DNA of 40,555 nt from Chlamydiota bacterium (GTDB taxonomy: Bacteria > Chlamydiota > Chlamydiia > Chlamydiales > Parachlamydiaceae). The stretch is from contig JABDAE010000013.1 of assembly GCA_013289325.1 (NCBI GenBank), positions 1 to 40,555 on the forward strand, written 5' to 3'. Below are positions 8,312 through 16,027 of this stretch, one piece after another. Each line of letters starts with the position of its first letter. The first letter of the stretch is position 1. The notes under the pieces are model-generated. The model searched no databases. It saw only the letters and a list, made by a program, of their open reading frames with translations, and was not told where the DNA came from. Made by a program: the position numbers and the translations under genes.

Positions 8312-9775
8312 ATGAATCAACCCACACAATGGGAAGCTGTAATCGGCCTTGAAATTCACGCCGAGCTTAACACAAAGTCAAAGCTCTTTAGCGGAGCGCC
8401 AAACCGCTTTGGAGATGAGCCAAATACAAACATTACAGAAGTCTGCACAGGACAGCCCGGGGCGCTTCCCGTCTTAAATAGAGAGGCTGTAAAAAAAGCA
8501 GTGCAGCTTGGGTGTGCTTTAAAGGCCGAAATCGCTAAATTTAGCAAATTTGATCGAAAGTCTTACTTTTATCCTGATAGCCCAAGAAATTTTCAAATTA
8601 CTCAATTTGATGAACCGATCGTGATCGGTGGCCATGTGATTGCAGAAGTCGATGGGATAGAAAAGTCGTTTGCCGTCCATCACGTCCATTTGGAAGATGA
8701 CGCTGGGATGCTTAAGCATTTTCCCTCCTTTGCTGGTGTTGACTATAATAGAGCAGGAGTCCCTCTTGTTGAGATCGTTTCAGAGCCCTGCATGCATACA
8801 GCAAAAGATGCTGTTGCTTATTGCATGGCAGTAAAAGCTATCTTGCAGTATATCGACGCCTCAGATTGCAATATGGAAGAAGGGTCTTTAAGAGTTGATG
8901 CCAATGTCTCTGTTAGGATCGTTGGGGAAAAAACCCTTCGCAACAAGATCGAAATTAAGAACATGAACTCCTTTAGTAACCTTGAACTTGCAGTTGATGC
9001 CGAAATTAAAAGGCAAATTAGGGAATATACAACTCACGCCCATAAACCGGTAAGTGATGTGATCGCGCAAGCGACCTATCGCTTTGATCCTGAGAAAAAG
9101 GCTACAGTCCTCATGAGGCGAAAAGAAGGCGCAGATGATTATCGCTACTTTCCAGAACCAGACCTTCTTCCCATTGTCTTAACAGATGCCTATATCGAAG
9201 AAGTAAGAAAAGCGCTTCCCGAACTGCCATTGCAACGCGAAAGGCGTTATACAAAAGAACTTATGCTATCTTTACAAAGCGCCTTTGTCATTACAAGCGA
9301 AAAAAAAGTGGCCGACTACTTTGAAGAAGCATTAAAATATTGCAGCAATGCCAAAATGTTATGTAACTGGATCATTGTCGAGTTTGCAGGTCGTTTAAAA
9401 GATACCGGAAAATCCATTGTCGACTGTGGAATTACACCAAAGCACCTCGGCACTCTTGTGAATATGATCGAAAAAGGCACAATTACTGGAAGGATTGCAA
9501 AAGATGTTGCTGATGCGATGCTTTTAGATCCTAAAGTGTCACCAGTTGAGATCGTGGCTCAAAACCCCGACTTTAAACCGATGCATGATGGGGGAGAAAT
9601 AGAAGCTTTAGTCGATCAAGTCCTTGCCAATAACCAACAATCTGTCGTCGACTTTAAAGCGGGAAGAGATAAGGCCCTTGCCTTTTTAGTTGGCCAAGTG
9701 ATGAAACTTTCAAAGGGAAAGGCCTCTCCACAAGTAGTCAACGACAAACTTATGGCAAAAATCAATCCAGAATGA
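8312..9775 (+). CDS. gatB: Aspartyl/glutamyl-tRNA amidotransferase subunit B
   Basis: 487 residues, full length. GatB phosphorylates the mischarged Glu/Asp-tRNA with ATP and amidates it. Family landmarks: WEAVIGLEIHAELNTKSKLF at the start, CTGQPGALPVLN, KFDRKSYFYPDSPRNFQITQ, HLEDDAGMLKH, DYNRAGVPLVEIVSEP, CNMEEGSLRVDANVSVR, MRRKEGADDYRYFPEPDLLP. The last ~150 residues are the helical YqeY-like tRNA-binding tail. It is the last gene of gatCAB; downstream lies the 218-bp mobile element, so the original 3' end of the operon transcript may have been altered. Confidence 0.97.
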   Translation: MNQPTQWEAVIGLEIHAELNTKSKLFSGAPNRFGDEPNTNITEVCTGQPGALPVLNREAVKKAVQLGCALKAEIAKFSKFDRKSYFYPDSPRNFQITQFDEPIVIGGHVIAEVDGIEKSFAVHHVHLEDDAGMLKHFPSFAGVDYNRAGVPLVEIVSEPCMHTAKDAVAYCMAVKAILQYIDASDCNMEEGSLRVDANVSVRIVGEKTLRNKIEIKNMNSFSNLELAVDAEIKRQIREYTTHAHKPVSDVIAQATYRFDPEKKATVLMRRKEGADDYRYFPEPDLLPIVLTDAYIEEVRKALPELPLQRERRYTKELMLSLQSAFVITSEKKVADYFEEALKYCSNAKMLCNWIIVEFAGRLKDTGKSIVDCGITPKHLGTLVNMIEKGTITGRIAKDVADAMLLDPKVSPVEIVAQNPDFKPMHDGGEIEALVDQVLANNQQSVVDFKAGRDKALAFLVGQVMKLSKGKASPQVVNDKLMAKINPE

Positions 9776-9848
9776 TAGGAGAAAATTGATAACAACTTTG
9801 CTCAATGGTCGATTCAGTATTCCGTTTCCATTTTTGTACATGTTCACG

Positions 9849-10066
9849 TAATGGTGTCAACTTAAGGTTATATCGGTCTTACAGACCTCTTTCAAATGAT
9901 CCTGTCCACCTAGGTCTCACGACCTAGGCTATCATATTTCGGCCTTATCAGGCCTAAAAAAGGTCCGAAGGACTGGTATTTGATAGCCTAGGTCGTGAGA
10001 CCTAGGTGGACAGAACCAGTTAATAGAGGCCTGAAAGGTCGAAATATGCTTAAGTTGACACCATTG
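9849..10066. mobile_element. Non-autonomous terminal-inverted-repeat element (MITE-like)
   Basis: About 218 bp with terminal inverted repeats ATGGTGTCAACTTAAG (9851-9866; complement at 10049-10064). A 10-bp direct repeat CATGTTCACG flanks both ends (9839-9848, 10067-10076), which marks an insertion. Inside, a perfect 33-bp inverted repeat (9902-9934 and 9981-10013) contains the palindrome CCTAGGTC-TCAC-GACCTAGG in each arm. Around it are short stem-loops such as GGTCTTACAGACC and GGCCTTATCAGGCC. No transposase is encoded, so it must have been moved in trans. It fills the space between gatB and the converging chaperone gene; the rest of 9776-10181 holds no gene. Confidence 0.85.
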
Positions 10067-10181
10067 CATGTTCACGAAGTTGCTAATTTCGTGCCCGTGT
10101 GCGCATCCTATTACCCATATCTTTTCTATCGCTGCTGCCGCAGCTCTAATTTTATTTCGCTTCTACCCCACAATAATGGGG

Positions 10182-10682
10182 TTACTTACCAAGCAGCTTC
10201 TTTGCCGCTTCCATTTGCAGCTTAAGATCGTAATATTCGGGTCTATCATCTGCGATGCTGATTCCAAGATTTAGTGCGTCCAATGCGCTTTCTCTATCAT
10301 GCATGGCAAATAGGCATTTGGCCAAATACAAATAGGCCGATGGATTTTCAGTTTCCAGCATTGCAGCCATCTCGTAGGCATCGATTGCAGCTTCAAAATC
10401 TCCTTTAAGCTGCTCTGCCATTCCAAGACCTACCCAATAATCGTATCCATGCGGATTTAAAGTAACGAGAAAGAAAAATGCATTAGCAGCGTCATCATAG
10501 TGGCGATTTTCAAAGAGATAGTAGGCAGCTGAATAAAATTTCATCATCGTGTCATTTGAAATTTCAAGCACCTCTTGTGCTGTTTTACCTTCAGACAGTT
10601 CTTTCTTTAGTGTTTTTTTATTTTTCAGTTTATCTTTTACCTCTTTGGACAAATGGAAATCATTAAGATCATCATTAAACAT
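10182..10682 (-). CDS. sycD: Type III secretion translocator chaperone, LcrH/SycD/CesD family
   Basis: 166 residues, all helical, with TPR units from about residue 45 to 150. The family pattern is clear: YSAAYYLFENRHYDDAANAF, FFFLVTLNPHGYDYWVGLGM, AEQLKGDFEAAIDAYEMAAM, and a third unit with AYLYLAKCLFAMHDRESALD. These class II chaperones bind hydrophobic translocators (CopB/CopD in Chlamydia) in the cytoplasm. No translocator gene is next to it here. It is divergent from the Inc-like gene at 10772, and both are probably read from the 89-bp spacer. Chlamydiae have more than one LcrH; which paralog this is cannot be told. Confidence 0.9.
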   Translation of the reverse strand: MFNDDLNDFHLSKEVKDKLKNKKTLKKELSEGKTAQEVLEISNDTMMKFYSAAYYLFENRHYDDAANAFFFLVTLNPHGYDYWVGLGMAEQLKGDFEAAIDAYEMAAMLETENPSAYLYLAKCLFAMHDRESALDALNLGISIADDRPEYYDLKLQMEAAKKLLGK

Positions 10683-10710
10683 TTTTAACCCACTTAAATT
10701 CTAATATTAC

Positions 10711-10739
10711 TTGCAACCAATTAATCACCCATGTTATAT
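10711..10739 (+). promoter_or_regulatory. Candidate promoter for the Inc-like gene
   Basis: TTGCAA (10711-10716), a 17-bp spacer and TTATAT (10734-10739) stand 32 bp before the ATG at 10772, with ribosome site AAAGGA after them. It lies in the spacer shared with the divergent T3S chaperone gene. Confidence 0.5.
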
Positions 10740-10771
10740 TCCGAATATATAAACCTAACAAAGGACGTTTT

Positions 10772-11341
10772 ATGACTCAACCAGCTCACACTAGACCAGC
10801 TCATACTGCACCTTCTCCCTATGCACCCTATTCCTCATCTCCTCCGGAATACACACCATCAGCCCCTCCAGAAACACCTTCAGGCCCACAAGAAGGAGCG
10901 CGGGCAAGACCTCGCGCAAAGCGCTCATCCACTCAGCACTTTTCAATGACGGTTTTAAGATCAAAAGTCGGAATTTTTTTAGCTAGAACCATCAGTACAG
11001 CAGATGCGCTACTCGGTAAATTACAAAATCTAACTGCTAAAATCTGGGCAAAAGCTAAACCCATATTCTTATTCCTTTTAGGCCTTACCCTGTTTCTTTG
11101 TTCCCCCCCTCTTTTTGTCATCGGATTCTGTGCTGGAATTATATTCAAAAAAGAAATAAATGAAAGAGAAGAAGAGATGCTACGCGTTTGGAATAAATAT
11201 AAACCAATGCTAATCGCAGGAGCTATTGCCACTTGCTACTTTGCTCCTCCTTTTGCAATATGGGCATCTTCTTGCACCTTCGCTGTCAAACTTGGCACTC
11301 ATTGCTCATTGAAAGCTAATACCTCTGGTGACACTGTTTAA
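10772..11341 (+). CDS. Putative inclusion-membrane-like (Inc-like) protein
   Basis: 189 residues with no signal peptide. Residues 1-50 are Pro/Ser/Thr-rich and disordered, ending in a basic stretch (ARARPRAKR). Two long hydrophobic blocks follow, about 97-125 (PIFLFLLGLTLFLCSPPLFV onward) and 146-173, separated by a charged 20-residue loop. Each block has a central Pro-Pro (CSPPLF, FAPPFA), so each could fold as a tight helical hairpin. Paired hydrophobic domains of this kind are the hallmark of Inc proteins, which Chlamydiae export by T3S into the vacuole membrane. Its partner across the divergent spacer is a T3S chaperone, which fits. Inc proteins have little sequence similarity, so this is a structural argument only. 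Its last 26 bp overlap the convergent xerC. Confidence 0.55.
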   Translation: MTQPAHTRPAHTAPSPYAPYSSSPPEYTPSAPPETPSGPQEGARARPRAKRSSTQHFSMTVLRSKVGIFLARTISTADALLGKLQNLTAKIWAKAKPIFLFLLGLTLFLCSPPLFVIGFCAGIIFKKEINEREEEMLRVWNKYKPMLIAGAIATCYFAPPFAIWASSCTFAVKLGTHCSLKANTSGDTV

Positions 11342-12350
11342 AGGCCTGTTGCAGCCTTACACAGCTCACTTGGGTATAGCGGTCTGTGCTGCTTATGCTG
11401 CTATGCCCAAGCATCTCTTGTATGACGCGCAAATCAGCTCCATGATCGAGCAGATGCGTTGCAAAGGTATGGCGCATCGTGTGGGGAGATATATTTTTAT
11501 TGATCGCAGCCGTTGCAGCACACCTCTTTACCATCTTCCAAATCGAGATTCTGTCAATCCTTTTGCCAAGCGAGGTCACAAATAAAGCTGGCATATTTTT
11601 TTTCGCTTTTTGATCTCTAAAATAAATTAAGTAGTGATCAATCGCATGTAGAGCCACTTCTCCAATTGGCACCACGCGCTCTTTGCCCCCCTTCCCCATC
11701 ACTTTAATAAAAGTATCGCTGACACTTTGGATATCTAAGCTGCAAACTTCAGATACGCGCAGCCCGCTGCCATATAAGACCTCAAGAATTGCTTTATCTC
11801 TTGCCCCTTGCGCCGTTTCAGGGTTTGGCTGATTTAAAAGTCTTTGCATTTCATCCATTGTTAAAATTTCGGGGATAAGGCTCCAAAGGGCTGGCGTCTG
11901 CAAATAAAAGGCTACGTTGCGATCTACGTGCCCTTCGCGAAGTAAAAACTTAAAAAAAGTTTTCATCGCCATTAACTTTCTTGAAATTGAAGCACTGGCA
12001 TACCCTTTTGCTTTAAGCAATCCAAGATAGGAGACGATATGCTCCACTTTAACAAAGGAAAAGTTAAACCTAGAAACGGCAGTTCGAGATGCTAAATTGG
12101 CGCAAGATCTTGAATTAGAATCACTTTGCAGTGGGGCGGGACATTCCCAGAGGGTGTTGGACCGACCCACTGCAAATGATTCTGGTTCAAGAGATTGTGT
12201 CAAGTTAGCGTCTCCAACTGCCGTTTTTAGGTTAAAATCATCTACATTTAAAAATGCTGCAAAGGCTTTAAGATCCCGCTCATAGGCGCTTACTGTGTTT
12301 TTCGATAAGCCCCTTTCTGAAGCGATGTAAGAGATAAAATCCTGTATCAC
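11316..12350 (-). CDS. xerC: Tyrosine recombinase XerC carrying an in-frame palindromic-element insertion
   Basis: 344 residues; family members are near 300. XerC with XerD resolves chromosome dimers at dif. The catalytic set is complete: Arg198 (GSGLRVSE), Lys223 (GKGGKERVVP), His290 and Arg293 (SPHTMRHTFATHLL), His316 (MLGHSSISS), Tyr325 (TDRYTQV). The N-terminal SAM-like domain starts normally (MIQDFISYIASERGLSKNTV) but is split after about residue 38 by 56 extra residues encoded by palindromic element copy 2 and its target duplication. It resumes at FVKVEHIVSYLGLLKAKGY. Without it the protein would be 288 residues. Active-site residues are untouched, so the enzyme may still work. It is last in a run with pgi and the zinc-ribbon gene, 6 bp after the latter. 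Confidence 0.93.
   Translation of the reverse strand: MIQDFISYIASERGLSKNTVSAYERDLKAFAAFLNVDDFNLKTAVGDANLTQSLEPESFAVGRSNTLWECPAPLQSDSNSRSCANLASRTAVSRFNFSFVKVEHIVSYLGLLKAKGYASASISRKLMAMKTFFKFLLREGHVDRNVAFYLQTPALWSLIPEILTMDEMQRLLNQPNPETAQGARDKAILEVLYGSGLRVSEVCSLDIQSVSDTFIKVMGKGGKERVVPIGEVALHAIDHYLIYFRDQKAKKNMPALFVTSLGKRIDRISIWKMVKRCAATAAINKNISPHTMRHTFATHLLDHGADLRVIQEMLGHSSISSTDRYTQVSCVRLQQAFKQCHQRY
12069..12231. repeat. Palindromic element, family A, copy 2, inserted in frame in xerC
   Basis: 163 bp with the same ends as copy 1 (CCTAGAAACGGCAGTTCGAG; far end complement of CCTAAAAACGGCAGTTGGAG). A 5-bp duplication TTAAA flanks it (12064-12068, 12232-12236). Element plus duplication is 168 bp, exactly 56 codons, and the xerC frame is open throughout. 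The duplicated target is visible in the protein as Phe-Asn before and after the insert. Confidence 0.93.
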
Positions 12351-12356
12351 AATTGC

Positions 12357-12863
12357 CTACTTAAGTTTATATGCGATACTTTTTTGCAAATTTTCAATCT
12401 GTAACGAAGATAGTTCCACCTTAGGCACACAAATGAGCTTTCCTGTTTCAGCGACCTCAAAAATTAGCCCATCCACCCCAGATGACAACTTCACCTCTTG
12501 GCGTTGATAAAGAATTTTTTTTCTTAAAAGATATAGGCTTAGCACAAACATTTCAGCAAAAAGCGATGAATCATTTTTTGCAATCTGCTCTTCAAGCAAG
12601 GCAAGAGCAAAAGCAAAAAGATGTAAAGGCTTTTGGTGGGCCTCCTTAGCCGGTGGGTGAGTCGATTTCCAAAGACTTAAAATCGTATCAGACGAAGGAT
12701 TTTTGAGAAGCTCTTTTGCACATGGATCGCAATAATCGCGCCTATCTAATGCTTTTGCAGCTACATTTTCCACTACCATTGAATGGTACACACATCTATC
12801 TGCAAAAGGGTTTCCACATCGCAAGCACTTAAGTCCTCTTTTTGGAATTAATTTATTTATCAT
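12357..12863 (-). CDS. Hypothetical protein with N-terminal zinc-ribbon-like cysteines
   Basis: 168 residues. Near the N-terminus two Cys pairs, CLRC (in LKCLRCGNPF) and CDPC (in RDYCDPCAKEL), are about 25-30 residues apart and would bind one zinc. The rest is mostly helical (residues 60-115) and ends in a short strand-rich part (LIFEVAETGKLICVPKVELS). The family is not known to me. Its ATG overlaps the pgi stop by 4 bp and its stop is 6 bp before xerC, so it is translationally coupled inside the pgi-xerC run. A nucleic-acid or protein-binding role is only a guess from the zinc ribbon. Confidence 0.75.
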   Translation of the reverse strand: MINKLIPKRGLKCLRCGNPFADRCVYHSMVVENVAAKALDRRDYCDPCAKELLKNPSSDTILSLWKSTHPPAKEAHQKPLHLFAFALALLEEQIAKNDSSLFAEMFVLSLYLLRKKILYQRQEVKLSSGVDGLIFEVAETGKLICVPKVELSSLQIENLQKSIAYKLK

Positions 12864-14443
12864 TTATGCAGAACTGCTTTAAGTTCTTTTAAAAACGCCC
12901 TACCAACAGGGTAAGGATGGCTGATTTCATCTAAAGAAAAGCAAGATAAAACTTCTTTTGCAAGAGCTTTTCCAAGCTGAACGCCCTCTTGATCAAAAGA
13001 GTTAATCCCCCAAATAAATCCTTGAAAAGCAATATTATGCTCATAATATGACAAAAGACTTCCCAAAGAGGTGGGGGTAAGTTGCTCTGCAAGTAAAATA
13101 TGTGAGGGTCTATTGCCTTTAAATTCTTTATTCGGGTTTTCACTTTTCTGACCCGTCGCTAAGGCAATGGCTTGGGCAAAAAGATTTGAAAGAAGTTTTT
13201 GCTGAGACGATGTCCCCTCCACAAGGCAATCTTTTTCGCATTGCGTCTTTTCAAATCCAATGAATTCTAATGGCACTATGTCTGTTCCTTGATGGATCAT
13301 CTGATAAAATGAATGTTGACTATTTGTGCCGGGTTCTCCCCAAATGATGGAAGAGGTGGAAAAATTGACAAAGTCACCATTTGTGTCGATATGCTTACCG
13401 TTAGATTCCATCGCCACCTGCTGTACATGTGCTGAGTAACGGCTTAAGGCTTGGCAATAGGGAATGAGGGCAAGAGTTGGATATTGTAAAAACGTTCGAT
13501 TCCAAATGGCTAATAAGGCGCCAAGAAGAGGCAAATTCTCGTGTAAATGACTTTTGAGCGCGACTTTATCCATCGCATTTGCGCCTTTTAGAAAATCGTT
13601 GTACACATCAAATCCAAAAGCAAAACTTAAGATCACGCCCCCTACCATAGAAGTTGTCGAAAATCTTCCTCCAACCCAATCCCAAATGTAAAATGATTCA
13701 AGATAGCGGCTTTTATCATCAAGAGGACTCCCCTTACCTGTCACAGCGATAAAATGTTTGTTCGGATCTAATCCTGCCTTTAAGTATCTGCTTCTTACAA
13801 GCTCTTCATTTGTAAGCGTTTCAATGGTCGTTCCCGATTTTGAGATCACTAAAACAAGCGTATTTCTTAAATCAAGCCCTCTTAAGACAAGAGCTGCCTC
13901 ATCCGGATCGACGTTGCTTATGAAATGAACCGATCGCCCAGCTTTTTGTAAATGTTTTAAGGCGACATAATGGGCTCTTGGGCCAAGATCAGAGCCCCCA
14001 ATGCCAATCGTGACAAGGTCTGTAAAATGAAAACTTTCCTCTAATTCATCCAAAAAATGTTTAAGCTTATTAACTTCTTTAAAGGCAAGACCTGCTGCTT
14101 CTTGCGCTGTCTTTGACTGATTTTTTTCTTCAAAAAAATCGCGCGTAGCCGTATGAAGCACCGCTCTATTTTCAGATGCAAACCCTTCAATTTTATTGAT
14201 AATCTCACCCGATTGCATCCTCTTCATCTTGTCTAATGCAAAAGATTCTTTCGCAAGATCTTCTAGCGCTTGCATTGTGCTGCCGTCAACGCGCTCTGTT
14301 CCATATAAAAACCGATACCCGCAGGCGCTTGCAACATAAGTATTAATTCTTTCCGGGTTTAAATTGCCCTTTACACTTAAATCAAATGGCGATTTAGCGA
14401 GGTCTTTAAGTCTTTTAGTCGCAATTCTTTCCATAAATTTCAT
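12860..14443 (-). CDS. pgi: Glucose-6-phosphate isomerase
   Basis: 527 residues, in the usual bacterial size range. It interconverts glucose 6-phosphate and fructose 6-phosphate in the cytoplasm. Conserved blocks: FTDLVTIGIGGSDLGPRAHY (sugar-phosphate binding), VISKSGTTIETLTNEE, WDWVGGRFSTTSMVG, VAMESNGKHIDTNGDF with the catalytic Glu, and GTNSQHSFYQMIHQGTDIVP with the catalytic His. The C-terminal Lys region (QEGVQLGKALAKEVL) is present. The start overlaps the upstream stop at 14440-14443 and the end overlaps the zinc-ribbon gene, so the four minus-strand genes are probably one transcript. It feeds hexose phosphate to glycolysis and to glycogen, whose debranching enzyme GlgX is encoded at 36399. 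Confidence 0.97.
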   Translation of the reverse strand: MKFMERIATKRLKDLAKSPFDLSVKGNLNPERINTYVASACGYRFLYGTERVDGSTMQALEDLAKESFALDKMKRMQSGEIINKIEGFASENRAVLHTATRDFFEEKNQSKTAQEAAGLAFKEVNKLKHFLDELEESFHFTDLVTIGIGGSDLGPRAHYVALKHLQKAGRSVHFISNVDPDEAALVLRGLDLRNTLVLVISKSGTTIETLTNEELVRSRYLKAGLDPNKHFIAVTGKGSPLDDKSRYLESFYIWDWVGGRFSTTSMVGGVILSFAFGFDVYNDFLKGANAMDKVALKSHLHENLPLLGALLAIWNRTFLQYPTLALIPYCQALSRYSAHVQQVAMESNGKHIDTNGDFVNFSTSSIIWGEPGTNSQHSFYQMIHQGTDIVPLEFIGFEKTQCEKDCLVEGTSSQQKLLSNLFAQAIALATGQKSENPNKEFKGNRPSHILLAEQLTPTSLGSLLSYYEHNIAFQGFIWGINSFDQEGVQLGKALAKEVLSCFSLDEISHPYPVGRAFLKELKAVLHK

Positions 14444-15429
14444 AATAAAATTACCCCATCTTCTTGGACTAATTCAGCCCACAACGCTCCTTCAACAACT
14501 GTCAATGGATAGCGTAAAATCCAAGCCATCGACTCCCCTTTATTAAGATGGGCCACAACATGTATGCAATCCCAGCCTTCCCTAACCTCAAAATGTCTTA
14601 AGCTCAGGGCATTTTTGATGGAATGCGCCTCTTTAGTTCCGGCTAAGATATATTTTATCTGATACATTGCGCCATCTGCCGGACATCTCATCAATAAATG
14701 ATCGCCCTCAATCCCACATTTTTTTTCCTTTGAATAATCCACGACGCAACTTGTATCGGAGAAAGTCTTAATGCATTCATTCAGTTTTGCAGCTTTTACG
14801 CGCTGATAACAGGGATACATCCACTCGACATAAGAAACTTTCGCCTTTTCGTTAAGACTTAAAGGTTTCTTTGCTATCTGCTTATCCATTAGCGCTAAAT
14901 ATGAAAAAGTCACATCTTCAAGATCTTTTATAAGGTTTTGAGGAGGACTCACCGGACAACCCGGATCAGCAAAATAACAAACCTCTTCCACTCCTTGAAT
15001 TTCCAACCTCTGCAAGTTGGGAGAAACGAGCCATGCTTTGATTGGAGCATCAAGAGAATCTTTTCTAAATTCTCCCAGCATGAGATTGCCCTCTGTCCGC
15101 ACCAACACAAAACTTGCAGTACTAGGTAGGCTTTGAATACAATAATAATTGCCGTCTGTCGCTCTATAGGCTAATTTATATTTATTGATTGTGACATAAC
15201 AAGACGATTCGACCCCACCAATCTTTTCGACCGTTCGATCGTCTAAATACCCACCATGTGTAAATCTTAACGAAGCACCCTCATTTTGAAGCCTTAAGGT
15301 CGACGCTGCTAAAGAAGTCGCGCGATAAGCTGTTGAGCCTACGTAAATGACACTATCTTGCAAATTGCGATAGTGAAAAACACTTGTCACCAGATCTCTT
15401 ACAGACGACAACGACGGAAAACTTGCCAT
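14440..15429 (-). CDS. Hypothetical protein, about 329 aa
   Basis: I do not recognise a family. The start at 15429 (MASFPSLSSVRDLV) is chosen because AAAGGG lies 6 nt upstream; in-frame ATGs at 15453 and 15435 and a GTG at 15468 are possible. It has no signal peptide or membrane helix and looks like a soluble alpha/beta protein with scattered Cys (SSCYVTI, EEVCYFADPGCPVSPP, KKCGIEGDHLLMRCP). The C-terminus is strand-rich (ILRYPLTVVEGALWAELVQE). It overlaps pgi by 4 bp (ATGA), implying translational coupling and perhaps shared timing of expression. Probably chlamydia-restricted, by inference from failure to match common families. Confidence 0.65.
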   Translation of the reverse strand: MASFPSLSSVRDLVTSVFHYRNLQDSVIYVGSTAYRATSLAASTLRLQNEGASLRFTHGGYLDDRTVEKIGGVESSCYVTINKYKLAYRATDGNYYCIQSLPSTASFVLVRTEGNLMLGEFRKDSLDAPIKAWLVSPNLQRLEIQGVEEVCYFADPGCPVSPPQNLIKDLEDVTFSYLALMDKQIAKKPLSLNEKAKVSYVEWMYPCYQRVKAAKLNECIKTFSDTSCVVDYSKEKKCGIEGDHLLMRCPADGAMYQIKYILAGTKEAHSIKNALSLRHFEVREGWDCIHVVAHLNKGESMAWILRYPLTVVEGALWAELVQEDGVILL

Positions 15430-15487
15430 ATACATCCCTTTCGTTATAGACATCTTGCCTAGGGACACACCCTAAAATCTCATAATT

Positions 15488-15865
15488 TTAACGCCAGTAT
15501 CCAGCTGAAAAAGACCAGCCATTATGCACTGGATGCCTTGCCCATGATCCTCCCACCCAAACCGCGTTTGGCTGCGGCCGAGTCGTCCAATATCCTGGCG
15601 ACCATACCCAATGATCGTCCCATCTCCAATAGCCATCAATCCAATAGGCATTAGGATAAGGCATTGTTGGTATTGTCTCAAGAAGAGCAACAGGCGGCGC
15701 TACTTGCACGTAAGTCGCAGGCCGTGAATGAACACCTACGCCCACGTCTACCCCCACACCTACGTGTACGTGATCGTGGCCGTGGTCGTGGTCGTGTGCA
15801 GCAAGTGTCTTTGCACTTAAAATGGCTATCCCAATAAACACCGATATCCATAATTGTCTAACCAT
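15488..15865 (-). CDS. Exported His-rich protein with W-x-x-G-Y-W repeats
   Basis: About 125 residues from ATG 15865, picked for the GGAGG 5 nt upstream (an in-frame ATG at 15877 lacks one). Residues 1-26 are a Sec signal peptide (MVRQLWISVFIGIAILSAKT then LAA). The mature N-terminus is His/Asp-rich (HDHDHGHDHVHV), a likely metal-binding tail, and runs into VGVGVDVGVGVH. The C-terminal half has YWIDGYWRW, WVWSPGYWTTRP, WVGGSWARHP and FSAGYWR, the spaced Trp/Tyr pattern of the YXWXXGXW family of small envelope proteins. Role unknown; periplasmic or outer-membrane location expected. It is a single gene divergent from the YihY operon, across the inverted repeats at 15909-16017. Confidence 0.75.
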   Translation of the reverse strand: MVRQLWISVFIGIAILSAKTLAAHDHDHGHDHVHVGVGVDVGVGVHSRPATYVQVAPPVALLETIPTMPYPNAYWIDGYWRWDDHWVWSPGYWTTRPQPNAVWVGGSWARHPVHNGWSFSAGYWR

Positions 15866-15908
15866 AATAACCTCCATTTGAATATCCTTTTGATATCATA
15901 ACTAAAAA

Positions 15909-16017
15909 AATTGCGCTACCTAAAAATTGCGAGAAAAGACAAGAGCAGGTAAAATAGCAAAAAATGAGGTAGCGCAATTCACTTTCCTAATCAACCCCCT
16001 ATCATTTCCTCTCGCAA
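15909..16017 (+). promoter_or_regulatory. Two interleaved inverted repeats in the divergent spacer before yihY
   Basis: Pair 1 is AATTGCGCTACCT (15909-15921) with AGGTAGCGCAATT (15967-15979). Pair 2 is TTGCGAGA (15927-15934) with TCTCGCAA (16010-16017). The arms alternate 1-2-1'-2', so both stems cannot form fully at once unless as a pseudoknot. Arm 2' abuts the AAAAGG ribosome site of the gene at 16028. They could be protein operators or alternative RNA folds; pair 1 alone could also be a small repeat remnant. Confidence 0.45.
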
Positions 16018-16027
16018 AAGGTCTCCT

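Noticed and set aside
9995-10274. Two plus-strand ORFs (76 and 68 aa) behind gatB
   Set aside because: They run from the MITE-like element into the antisense of the T3S chaperone gene. No ribosome site or family pattern.
12097-12285. 62-aa plus-strand ORF inside xerC
   Set aside because: It is the other strand of palindromic element copy 2, open because of symmetry. No ribosome site.
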